Shown piece after piece: positions 1 to 7,439 of a stretch of DNA of 23,163 bases (its first letter is position 1; each line of letters starts with the position of its first letter). Both the position numbers and the translations under genes were made by a program. The notes below the pieces were generated by a model. That model had not been told where the DNA came from, did no database searches, and was given only the letters and a program-made list of their open reading frames with translations. This DNA is from an uncultured Peptococcaceae bacterium (GTDB lineage Bacteria > Bacillota > Peptococcia > Peptococcales > Peptococcaceae): assembly GCA_937922955.1 (NCBI GenBank), contig CALAKO010000102.1, positions 1 through 23,163 of the forward strand. Reading direction: 5' to 3'.

Positions 1-134
1 ATGTGGCACGTACTGAAGATGGAAGGACATTTCATTTGGAGCTGTCAAATCAAGAAGAATACTGCGTGGTTCGCGCGGAAGATGGTGATATGACACTGCC
101 TCATTTGCGTATTGTGTTTGAGGGGGAGCGTTGA
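1..134 (+). CDS. jetA: JetA-like Wadjet subunit (TIGR02677 family), C-terminal end only
   Basis: The window opens inside this gene; the readable frame begins at base 3 and gives the last 43 residues, ending FEGER and a TGA stop at 132-134. The fragment alone is too short to name. I assign it from context: it sits directly before a TIGR02678-like gene, and in type III Wadjet operons the gene order is TIGR02677 (JetA), TIGR02678 (JetB), TIGR02680 (JetC), TIGR02679 (JetD). In the family JetA is the kleisin-like (MukF-like) subunit that bridges the SMC-like JetC heads. The stop overlaps the next start in a TGATG arrangement, which suggests translational coupling. The promoter and most of the gene lie outside the window. 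Confidence 0.7.
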   Translation, partial: VARTEDGRTFHLELSNQEEYCVVRAEDGDMTLPHLRIVFEGER

Positions 135-1282
135 TGATGAGAGAGCTGGAAATCTTAATGGATCGACGATGGGTGGTAAAGGAAGAGAATAGGCAGCTGT
201 ATTATCATATTCGCGATGCATTGCCGGAGATTCGTGCGTTTGCAACAGAAAAGATGGGTTGCCAGGTGATCGACAATGCGCAGCTTATCAAGATGGAAAA
301 AATTCCGGCAATCGCGGAAACGGCGATGGGCATAACACAATTTTCTGCTCGAGAAGAATATGCTTTTCTGTGTTTGCTTTTGATGTTTCTGGAGGATCGG
401 GATGTTGGCGAACCGTTCATCCTTTCACAGTTCACAGAATATATTGTTGCGAACATGCCCGGTGGCGGTGTGAACTGGACGCATTATCGCAGCAGACAAC
501 AGCTGGTACGGGTATTGCGGTTTGCATCGGCCGAAGGAATGCTGCGCGTTCGGGATGGCAGTGAGGAAAATTTTATGCAGGCAGAGACCGGTGAGGTGCT
601 CTATGAAAATACCGGTGTGTCGCGTTACTTTATGCGTAGTTTTCCACGCGATATTATGAGTTACAATAACCCTGAGGATTTTGCTCAAAGCGATTGGGTA
701 GCGATGGATGAGGAACGTGGCATTGCGCGCAGACATCGTGTGTATAAACGCCTGCTTCTATCGATGAATCTTTTGCAGAGTGAAGGTATGCCGGAGGATG
801 TGGACTATCTAAAGAACTATGGCAGACGGCTTAAGGATGAATTGGAGAAAATTTTTGATGGAGAGCTGCATATCCATCGCGGAAATGCCTTCTTCATGCA
901 GGGAGAAACCTGTCACATGGGGGAAACGGTGCCGAATGACACTGGCTTGTCGGATGTGATCCTTTTGATTTGTGCCAGAATCCGTGAGTGTGTGAAGGAA
1001 AATGTGTGGACGCCGGAAAAGGATGATCGCATCACAGTGGCCTTGGTCGAGTTTGAACAGCTGGTCAGACAGGTACGGCGAGAGCAAGGGGCAGGGTTTA
1101 TAAAAAGCTTGCGTGATATGGCTGACGGGGAATTTGTGCGTTGTGTTGAAAATGAAATGATGCTTTGGCGGTTTTTATGGATCGACGTTGCAGCAGGTCA
1201 GGTGACAATCCTGCCGGCTGCTGGAAAAATCAGCGGAGGTTATCCGCAGGATTACCGAGGAGCGATGAATGATGAACAGTAG
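134..1282 (+). CDS. jetB: JetB-like Wadjet subunit (TIGR02678 family)
   Basis: This 382-residue soluble protein resembles the TIGR02678 family, the JetB component of type III Wadjet systems. JetB is thought to be the MukE-like winged-helix partner that binds the JetA kleisin. I recognise the family mainly from the block at about residues 154-174 (EVLYENTGVSRYFMRSFPRD) and an upstream LVRVLRFA stretch; there is no catalytic motif, as expected for a structural subunit. The start at 134 overlaps the jetA stop (TGATG) and follows the purine-rich AGGGGGAG at 121-128 by five bases; ATG 137 is an equally acceptable start with better spacing. The 3' end overlaps jetC by 14 bases, so jetA-jetB-jetC look translationally coupled and made in fixed ratio. 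Confidence 0.85.
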   Translation: MMRELEILMDRRWVVKEENRQLYYHIRDALPEIRAFATEKMGCQVIDNAQLIKMEKIPAIAETAMGITQFSAREEYAFLCLLLMFLEDRDVGEPFILSQFTEYIVANMPGGGVNWTHYRSRQQLVRVLRFASAEGMLRVRDGSEENFMQAETGEVLYENTGVSRYFMRSFPRDIMSYNNPEDFAQSDWVAMDEERGIARRHRVYKRLLLSMNLLQSEGMPEDVDYLKNYGRRLKDELEKIFDGELHIHRGNAFFMQGETCHMGETVPNDTGLSDVILLICARIRECVKENVWTPEKDDRITVALVEFEQLVRQVRREQGAGFIKSLRDMADGEFVRCVENEMMLWRFLWIDVAAGQVTILPAAGKISGGYPQDYRGAMNDEQ

Positions 1283-4200
1283 ATGGCAGGCAAGTAAAAT
1301 TGGCTTTGTCAATTTCTGGTACTATGACGAGCAGGAATTTTCCTTTGCAAATGGACGAATGCTGCTGCGTGGCGCCAATGGTTCCGGCAAGTCGGTGACG
1401 ATGCAAAGTGCGATTCCATTGCTTTTAGATGGAAATGTGAGTCCGGAGCGTTTGGATCCTTTTGGCTCGCGTGATCGCAAAATGATGAGTTACCTTTTGG
1501 AGGATGACGATGCGCGTGAAGAACGCACTGGCTATTTATATATGGAGTTTAAGCGCATTGCGAGCGATGTATGGTTGACGATCGGAATGGGACTGCGAGC
1601 ACGGCGCGGTAAACCGTTGGACAAATGGTATTTTTCTTTGGAAGATGGCCGGCGTGTTGGAGAAGATTTTTTTCTTTATAAAGCTCTCGATGAAAAGATC
1701 CCACTTTCAAAAAAAGAGTTGGAGAATCGGATCGCTGCTGGTGGGCAAGTGTTTGAACGTCAAGCAGACTATATGGCTTATGTGAATCAGCAGGTTTTTG
1801 GTTTTGAAACAGTGGATGATTACCGAGAACTGCTTGACTTGCTCATTCAGTTGCGTACGCCGAAGTTGTCGAAGGAATTTAAGCCATCGGTGATCAACGA
1901 TATTATGAGTGATTCTCTGCAGCCCCTTTCTGATGAAGATTTGCGTCCGATGGCCGAAGCTATTGAGAACATGGATACTCAGACTATGAATTTGCGTTCG
2001 CTGAAAACCGCATGCGAGGCTGCAGGAAAGATTCAACAGGCTTTTGATGATTATAACCGTTTCGTGCTCTACGAGAAAGCGGGACATTGTGTCGAAAATG
2101 CAGATAAAGTACTGTCATTGGAAAAAAAGGCGAAACATCTGCGCGATGAACGCGCGCAAAGTGAGCGGGAAATTTCTGCGCTTGAACGTCACCAGGAGCT
2201 GCTTGATGCGGAGAAAGCGGCAAAGGAAAAAATGCGCGATTCACTGAGTGAACATGATGCCTTTGCATTGAAACGACGTGAGCAGGATCTGGCTGAACGT
2301 ATTCAAAACAGCCAAGCCATGCTGGCACGCAAGGAAGAGCAGCTGGCGGAGAAGAAGAGTCAGGTCATAAAAAAAGAAGGACAGCAAAAGCAGGCGGAGA
2401 ATAAGCTCTTTGAGCGAACACAGGAGATAGAGCGTCTTCTTGTGAAAATGCAGGACGACGCAGAGACGATGGCGTTTGAAGAACACAGCTTTCTTGCGGA
2501 TGAGCTGCAAGGTGCAATGGAGGCACCGTTTGCCTGGACGACACATGAGGTGCAGGTGGCGCGTGTTGAAGAAGGTGTGCGTGCAGGCCTGGAAGTGCTG
2601 ACACAGGTCGAACGATGCCGACGGGAAGCAGATGAACGCATGCAAAAGCGTGATCGGCTCGTGCGCGAAACGGATGCAGCTCAGTACCGGGAAAAAGAAC
2701 GAGAAGATCTTCTGCTGCAGATGACTGCAGAATGGAAAGAAGCGCTCTACATTTGGAACGGGCGCAATCGCGAGCTGCACATGTCTGAAGAAGACCTGCG
2801 CAACATGGCAGTATTTGCTGAACGTTTCGATGAAACCTCGGATTTTGCCCAAGTGCGCAAGCAAGCGTTTGAACGTCAGCTGGAAAAACATGACGCCTTA
2901 AGTCGGTCTGAAAAAGAGTTGCAGGAGCGCTTGGATGTGCTCGCGACTGACGGAAGAGAGCTGGCGTTGGCACTCCAAGAGTGGGAAACATATCGCGAGC
3001 CTGAACCTGCGCGCATTGAAGCGGTGCAGAAGAATCGTGAGCGGCTGCAAATGCTTGGTGTGGAATACCATGAGTTTTATAAACTGATCGATTTTCAGCC
3101 ATCGTTAAGTGAAGCTGAGCGGGATCAGCTGGAAGAGGCGCTGCTTGAAATGGGGATCCTCGATGCGCTGGTTGTGGCAGAATCGGATCGTGCACGCGTG
3201 TTAGCGGCTGATCCGGGCTGCGCAGATCGTTATCTATTTGTACAGAATCAAAATATCGATTGCAGCCTGGCTGCACAGCTGGCGTTGGAGGAGTCGGTGC
3301 AAGACATCTTCTCCTATCAACGCATCAAAGGTGTTTTAGATGGCATAGCTTGGAATACCGCGGATTCAGAGGCTGCGACCGTTGTGCATGCGGATGGCAG
3401 TTATCAGATTGGCGTTGTTAGCGGTACCATCAGCGGCATGCATCGTGCATGTTACATTGGCGCATCGGCGCGGGAACGTGCACGACAGGAAAAAATCGCA
3501 GAATTACGAGCACGTTTGGCTGAAAATGAAGCTGAGCAGCGTGAAACGACGGCAGCGCTTGCTGTGTTGGACCAGCGGCTTGCTGTATTGCAGGAAGAAT
3601 ACGAGGCCTTGCCTGGGGATGGGGATATACGTGAAGCCTGGCGCATCTTATCGGAGGCCAGATTGGACACGCTGCGCTGTGAGAAAGAACGTGATACAGC
3701 AGAGGCTGCATTACATGAGGTGAACGATCGATTAAAGATTTTGCAGGCGCAGGCAGCAGAAATCGCTTCCCGTCTCTATTTGGTGCCGCGCTATGAAATT
3801 TTCCAAGAGGCGTATGCAGGAGTGCAGCGTTATCTGCGCGATCTAGAGAGGCTCAAGAATACGCATGAGCGGCATTTAGAGACGCTGGCTCAGTGCGCAG
3901 AATTGGCAGATGAGTTGGAGCGTCTCGAAAGTGAACAGGAGGAGCTCCTTTATGAAGAAGGACAGATTGAACGAAGACTTGCCAAAGAGCGGGCGGAACA
4001 TCGTACTGTCTGCGAACAGCTTGCACTAACAGACTATGATAAAATCCGAGACGAATTGGAACACTGCCTTGCCTGGCTGGATGATTTTCCGAAGCAGTTG
4101 GAGAGTTGTGTGAGCAAACGCGCGAGTTTGAAAAACAGCCTGAGACATCTGATGCAGGAATTGACCGAAAACGACAGAAAGCTCATGGAATATCAGCGAC

Positions 4201-5348
4201 AAGATGCATATTTCAAGCGTTGTTATGAAGCTGAAAGAGCGCTTGACTATGTTGCTATTCCTGATGCGATGGCGGAGGATGTGCACAAGGTGTTGGCATA
4301 TCTTGAAACTGAGTGTCAGCAGCAGACAAAAGAGGCGCTGATTCGACGCTTGAACGAACGGTATTATAGCAATCGCGACCGTTTGGTTGATTACCAGCCG
4401 GTACTGCTTGATACGCTTTTTACCGAGCTTGATGAAGCAGGACTTCCATCGGCTTCTCGTCTCGATTTGGGTGCGCGTTATCGTGGAGAACGCATCCCTT
4501 TTGGTAAGCTGCTGCGCAATTTGGAAGATGAAATTGCTAAACTTGACGATTTGATCCGAGATGCAGACCGAGAGCTTTTCGAGGATATCCTGACCAATAC
4601 CGTGAGCCGAAAGATTCGCGGGAAAATCAATGGCGCCGATTCCTGGGTAAAAAAGATGAATAATCTTATGGCGAGCATGGATACATCCAGTGGGTTAAAA
4701 TTCCGTCTGCGCTGGCGTAAACGCACGGCTGAGAAAGAAGCGCAGCTCGATACGCGTGATCTGGTAGAGCTGCTCAAGAAAGACTATCATCTCATGCGTC
4801 CGGATGAGACTGAAAGGCTGTCTGCGCATTTTCGCTCCAAGGTTGATGAGGCGCGGCGACAGGCGCGTGATGATGGCAGTGTTCTATCCTTCTATCAGAT
4901 TGTTAAAGAAACGCTCGATTATCGGAAATGGTTTGAATTTCAACTGTTGTATCAGAAAGGAGACGAGCGAGAGCGAGAGCTGACAAACAGTGCTTTTGGT
5001 ACCTTCAGTGGTGGCGAAAAAGCCATGGCGATGTATGTGCCGTTGTTTTCAGCGGTCGTCGCAAAATATGAAGGGGCACGAGTCGATGCGCCGCGTTTGA
5101 TCTCGCTTGACGAAGCCTTTGCCGGTGTAGATAATCGCAATATTCGCGATATGTTCCGCTTGATGAGTGAACTGCGCTTTGATTTTATCATCAACAGTCA
5201 GGTGCTCTGGGGGGATTACGATACTCTTGATGCGATAGCGGTGTATCAGCTTCTGCGTAAGCCAAATGCCAAATTTGTCAGTGTCATGTCTTCTATTTGG
5301 AATGGGCATCGGCGAGTGATGGATGATGGTATGCAGCAGGTGGATTAG
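1269..5348 (+). CDS. jetC: JetC, SMC/MukB-like Wadjet ATPase (TIGR02680 family)
   Basis: A 1359-residue SMC-like ATPase, the motor of the Wadjet complex. The N-terminal half-head carries Walker A GANGSGKS at residues 35-42. Long charged heptad-like stretches follow (roughly 278-580), then a globular hinge-like segment (about 625-735, ending near YIGASARER), then the returning coiled coil (about 740-1010 and beyond). The C-terminal half-head has the ABC signature FSGGEK (S1247-G-G-E1250) and Walker B LISLDEAF with D1281 and catalytic E1282. In the family, ATP hydrolysis drives DNA loop extrusion that senses small circular DNA before cleavage by JetD. ATG 1269 follows GAGGAG (1257-1262) by six bases; ATG 1272 is an alternative. 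The reading frame is unbroken and all ATPase motifs are intact. Confidence 0.93.
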   Translation: MMNSRWQASKIGFVNFWYYDEQEFSFANGRMLLRGANGSGKSVTMQSAIPLLLDGNVSPERLDPFGSRDRKMMSYLLEDDDAREERTGYLYMEFKRIASDVWLTIGMGLRARRGKPLDKWYFSLEDGRRVGEDFFLYKALDEKIPLSKKELENRIAAGGQVFERQADYMAYVNQQVFGFETVDDYRELLDLLIQLRTPKLSKEFKPSVINDIMSDSLQPLSDEDLRPMAEAIENMDTQTMNLRSLKTACEAAGKIQQAFDDYNRFVLYEKAGHCVENADKVLSLEKKAKHLRDERAQSEREISALERHQELLDAEKAAKEKMRDSLSEHDAFALKRREQDLAERIQNSQAMLARKEEQLAEKKSQVIKKEGQQKQAENKLFERTQEIERLLVKMQDDAETMAFEEHSFLADELQGAMEAPFAWTTHEVQVARVEEGVRAGLEVLTQVERCRREADERMQKRDRLVRETDAAQYREKEREDLLLQMTAEWKEALYIWNGRNRELHMSEEDLRNMAVFAERFDETSDFAQVRKQAFERQLEKHDALSRSEKELQERLDVLATDGRELALALQEWETYREPEPARIEAVQKNRERLQMLGVEYHEFYKLIDFQPSLSEAERDQLEEALLEMGILDALVVAESDRARVLAADPGCADRYLFVQNQNIDCSLAAQLALEESVQDIFSYQRIKGVLDGIAWNTADSEAATVVHADGSYQIGVVSGTISGMHRACYIGASARERARQEKIAELRARLAENEAEQRETTAALAVLDQRLAVLQEEYEALPGDGDIREAWRILSEARLDTLRCEKERDTAEAALHEVNDRLKILQAQAAEIASRLYLVPRYEIFQEAYAGVQRYLRDLERLKNTHERHLETLAQCAELADELERLESEQEELLYEEGQIERRLAKERAEHRTVCEQLALTDYDKIRDELEHCLAWLDDFPKQLESCVSKRASLKNSLRHLMQELTENDRKLMEYQRQDAYFKRCYEAERALDYVAIPDAMAEDVHKVLAYLETECQQQTKEALIRRLNERYYSNRDRLVDYQPVLLDTLFTELDEAGLPSASRLDLGARYRGERIPFGKLLRNLEDEIAKLDDLIRDADRELFEDILTNTVSRKIRGKINGADSWVKKMNNLMASMDTSSGLKFRLRWRKRTAEKEAQLDTRDLVELLKKDYHLMRPDETERLSAHFRSKVDEARRQARDDGSVLSFYQIVKETLDYRKWFEFQLLYQKGDERERELTNSAFGTFSGGEKAMAMYVPLFSAVVAKYEGARVDAPRLISLDEAFAGVDNRNIRDMFRLMSELRFDFIINSQVLWGDYDTLDAIAVYQLLRKPNAKFVSVMSSIWNGHRRVMDDGMQQVD

Positions 5349-5384
5349 GAATATGGGACGCATAAGGAAGGGAGCGAGTGCAAC

Positions 5385-6689
5385 ATGAGCCAATCCGAGC
5401 TGATGGATGAGTGTGTGGATTACATAAGATCGCATGCCATTCTTATAAAGGTGCTGGATGGCTTTCGGGACAAATACCTCTCCTACGGAAGACTGGCAGG
5501 CACTGTGGTATTGGAAAATGTGACTGTGGAAGAACGTATTGTTCTTGAGGGCTTTTTTCAACGCAACTACCACGGGAAAACACAGGTGCGAATAACAGCG
5601 GTACAGTTTGAGACGGCACTCCAGCAAAGTCGGTTCGCGGAGTTGGATGGAGAGGATGTGCTGCAAGCGTTTTATGGAACGCTGCTTTTCAGTAGGAAAT
5701 CGAAGAAGGAACAGGCAGAAGCGCGTTGGCATCGGCTCGTTGCGAGCGTGCAGGCACAGGCCAAAACAGCATCAGCCAAACGCTGGATCGATTCTCTTGC
5801 TAACGCAGAAACGGTCGAACCGTTCGCGGTCAAGATGCGCGTATATTTGAAAAAACGAGATAATGCTGCCGGTGGATGCCTTAAAGAAGTGGAGCGTTTG
5901 CTCGTGCTTGGTGTGAAGATTCTAAACAGACTGCCCTTGATGGAGCCGGTGTATTTGCCTGTGTTCGCGGCAGAGTTGACAGGAGATCCGCATGCCTTCG
6001 ACAAAGGGCGAAAGGATGGTGGATTTTTAGCATTGGTGATACAGTGGCTGTGCCAGGGAATGCCAATGCATAATATTTTGGAAAGACAGCGGTGTTATCT
6101 GCAGGTTGGCCTGCTTTTTGACGATATGTCCAACTATGTCATGGCGCTTGGTATGCGTGCGTGGAAAAAAGATGGGCGAGAACATCTGGGTATGGCAGGA
6201 TTCTTTTTTGAAAGAGAGCCAGTCCACCTTCCATTGTCGGATATTGTCCAATGGACGGAGGTGTGTTGCCCGAATGACCGGCTGTATATGGTGGAAAACC
6301 CTTCGATTTACGCTGTGCTCTGTAACCATTGGCGAGAAAAACAGGCAATCGTTTGTGTAGCGGGACAACCAAACCTCAGTGTATATGAATTGCTTGATCG
6401 ATTATCGCCTGGAACAGAGATTTGGTACGCAGGTGATTTCGATCCGGAGGGGTTGCAGATCGCCGAACGTCTGGCAGACTACTATAATGGAGTATTTAAT
6501 TATTGGCGTATGAGTGCAGAAGATTATAGTAAAAGTTGTCCAGCGAAGCCGCTGAATGATGAACGTTTGAAAAAACTGGAAAAAATCAAAGACCCAAGGC
6601 TCAGTGAGACAGTTGATGCGATTCTGAGCAAGAAAGCGGCAGGGTATCAGGAAAAACTCTTGCATGATTACATTAAGGATATGGCTTGA
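5385..6689 (+). CDS. jetD: JetD, Toprim nuclease subunit of Wadjet (TIGR02679; DUF3323 plus DUF2399)
   Basis: A 434-residue protein matching the TIGR02679 family: an N-terminal DUF3323-like region (about residues 1-200) and a C-terminal DUF2399 Toprim domain. The Toprim acidic residues are visible: E304 in VENPS, and D351-F-D353-P-E-G356 in YAGDFDPEG. These are the expected metal-binding residues, and in Wadjet JetD the domain cuts plasmid DNA once the JetABC motor has stalled on it. The domain is related to topoisomerase VI/Spo11 Toprims. The gene follows jetC after 36 bases with its own AAGGAAGGGAG site ending ten bases before ATG 5385, so it is cotranscribed but not overlapped. It is the last gene of the operon; a strong terminator follows. 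Confidence 0.9.
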   Translation: MSQSELMDECVDYIRSHAILIKVLDGFRDKYLSYGRLAGTVVLENVTVEERIVLEGFFQRNYHGKTQVRITAVQFETALQQSRFAELDGEDVLQAFYGTLLFSRKSKKEQAEARWHRLVASVQAQAKTASAKRWIDSLANAETVEPFAVKMRVYLKKRDNAAGGCLKEVERLLVLGVKILNRLPLMEPVYLPVFAAELTGDPHAFDKGRKDGGFLALVIQWLCQGMPMHNILERQRCYLQVGLLFDDMSNYVMALGMRAWKKDGREHLGMAGFFFEREPVHLPLSDIVQWTEVCCPNDRLYMVENPSIYAVLCNHWREKQAIVCVAGQPNLSVYELLDRLSPGTEIWYAGDFDPEGLQIAERLADYYNGVFNYWRMSAEDYSKSCPAKPLNDERLKKLEKIKDPRLSETVDAILSKKAAGYQEKLLHDYIKDMA

Positions 6690-6755
6690 CGATCTTCTTG
6701 AGATCCGTCACGATAATCATGCGCATTTTTGCGTCATTGTAAAAACGTAAAAAGA

Positions 6756-6808
6756 AAAGACTTGTGGCCCAACTGAAGATAAAGCAGTCGGGCCGCAAGT
6801 CTTTTTTT
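6756..6808 (+). terminator. Strong, probably bidirectional intrinsic terminator after jetD
   Basis: AAAAGACTTG, one wobble pair, GGCCC and then ACTG pair with CAGT, GGGCC and CAAGTCTTTT around a loop near AAGATAAAG, leaving one A-C mismatch. Seven T residues follow at 6802-6808. The opposite strand also ends in a T-rich run (complement of the A-rich 6749-6758), so the hairpin could stop transcription both ways. It should separate the jet operon from the ribosomal superoperon. Confidence 0.9.
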
Positions 6809-6827
6809 GAAAAAGATCAGTGAAGGT

Positions 6828-6853
6828 CAGAATTTTCTGCGAAAAAAATTCTG
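6828..6853. repeat. Inverted repeat upstream of the S10 promoter
   Basis: CAGAATTTT at 6828-6836 is exactly complementary to AAAATTCTG at 6845-6853, with an 8-base spacer. No T tract follows on the + strand, so it is unlikely to be a terminator. It lies about 100 bases upstream of the -35 box and could be a protein binding site or a chance product of A/T-rich DNA. Confidence 0.4.
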
Positions 6854-6952
6854 AAAATATTTCGCTGAAAGTAAAAGAATAATTGCTCTGAAAATGGTAA
6901 AAAATGACCATAAAAAAATCTCTGAAACCCGCGAAAAATAAACAAAAATCAC

Positions 6953-6981
6953 TTGCAAAACGTTGTTTCGTGTGATACACT
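6953..6981 (+). promoter_or_regulatory. Sigma-A-type promoter of the S10 superoperon
   Basis: TTGCAA (6953-6958) is followed by a 17-base spacer and an extended -10, TGA-TACACT (hexamer 6976-6981). Transcription would start near 6988, leaving a leader of about 120 bases before rpsJ. The preceding DNA is very A-rich. This is the only convincing promoter between the jetD terminator and rpsJ. Confidence 0.75.
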
Positions 6982-6987
6982 AAAGCG

Positions 6988-7107
6988 GTGCCTGAAAATA
7001 AGCAATGATGCGGGAGATTGCTAGGCGAATGGACACACCTGAGGCCGTGTTCTAGGGAACTCCCGCGGAGCAGTCCGAAAATCGGGCGAAATCAAGGAGG
7101 AAAAATA
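6988..7107 (+). promoter_or_regulatory. Structured 5' leader of rpsJ, candidate r-protein autoregulatory RNA
   Basis: The leader can fold into an extended hairpin at 7010-7066: GCGGGAG (7010-7016) pairs with CTCCCGC (7060-7066), CTAG (7021-7024) with CTAG (7052-7055), and GACAC (7032-7036) with GTGTT (7047-7051) including one G-U pair, capped by a short CC/GG stem. A second hairpin at 7073-7087 pairs GTCCGA with TCGGGC around an AAA loop. The ribosome binding site AAGGAGG (7094-7100) is left free. There is no T tract, so it is not an attenuator by itself. In Escherichia coli the S10 leader is bound by L4; whether this RNA does the same is inference. The pairings are read by eye from one sequence. 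Confidence 0.55.
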
Positions 7108-7416
7108 ATGGCAAGAAGTAAAATCAGAATTCGCTTGAAAGCTTTTGATCACAAAGTACTTGATCAGAGCGCAAGCAAAATCGTAGAAACTGCCAAGAAA
7201 ACTGGTGCTACCGTTTCCGGCCCAGTTCCACTACCAACCGAAAAGGCAGTCTACACCGTTCTTCGTTCTCCACACGTCAACAAAGACTCCAGAGAACAGT
7301 TCGAAACCAGAACCCACAAACGTCTCATTGACATCACCGAACACACCAACAAGACTGTTGAAGCGTTGATGCGTTTGGATCTGCCAAGCGGCGTTGAAAT
7401 CGAAATCAAATTATAA
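7108..7416 (+). CDS. rpsJ: 30S ribosomal protein S10
   Basis: First gene of the superoperon; 102 residues, the usual length for S10. The protein begins MARSKIRIRLKAFDH and contains the family block GPVPLPTEK followed by RSPHVNKDSREQFE and THKRLIDI. S10 sits in the 30S head and, as NusE, also joins NusB in transcription antitermination. The tip loop where tigecycline-resistance changes occur in other bacteria (the V..LRSPHVNKDS region) looks wild type. ATG 7108 is chosen over an upstream in-frame TTG at 7018 because AAGGAGG lies seven bases before it and the extra residues would be encoded by the structured leader. It is preceded by its own promoter and leader. Confidence 0.98.
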   Translation: MARSKIRIRLKAFDHKVLDQSASKIVETAKKTGATVSGPVPLPTEKAVYTVLRSPHVNKDSREQFETRTHKRLIDITEHTNKTVEALMRLDLPSGVEIEIKL

Positions 7417-7439
7417 TAAAAAAGGAGGTGGCAGTTCGA

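Larger units (their letters stand above)
6690..6952. other. AT-rich intergenic region between jetD and the rpsJ promoter
   Basis: No coding region with a ribosome binding site and family resemblance is visible on either strand. Just after the jetD stop a small hairpin can form (GATCT, loop TCTTG, AGATC) and another around 6719-6737 (ATGCGCA against TGCGTCAT with a bulge); neither has a T tract. The terminator at 6756-6808 follows. From 6828 to 6930 the DNA is very A-rich and contains a 9-base inverted repeat and four CTGAAA motifs, starting at 6851, 6865, 6888 and 6922. A-rich DNA here could also act as an UP-like element for the S10 promoter just downstream. Confidence 0.6.

Noticed and set aside
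2365..3276. Long open frame on the - strand inside jetC (about 300 codons)
   Set aside because: It is antisense to the coiled-coil part of JetC, resembles no family and has no clear ribosome binding site; it is explained by the codon pattern of the real gene.
6691..6737. Two small hairpins right after the jetD stop as a first terminator or attachment-site remnant
   Set aside because: The stems are short and bulged, no T tract follows, and I found no direct repeat that would mark an integration site within the window.
7010..7087. rpsJ leader as a transcription attenuator or riboswitch with terminator
   Set aside because: Neither hairpin is followed by a T tract, and I recognise no T-box, preQ1 or other known riboswitch core, so only a translational or protein-binding role remains plausible.
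7018..7107. In-frame TTG giving S10 a 30-residue N-terminal extension
   Set aside because: The extension is encoded by the structured leader, S10 proteins begin at MARSKIRIR-like sequence, and AAGGAGG is placed for ATG 7108.
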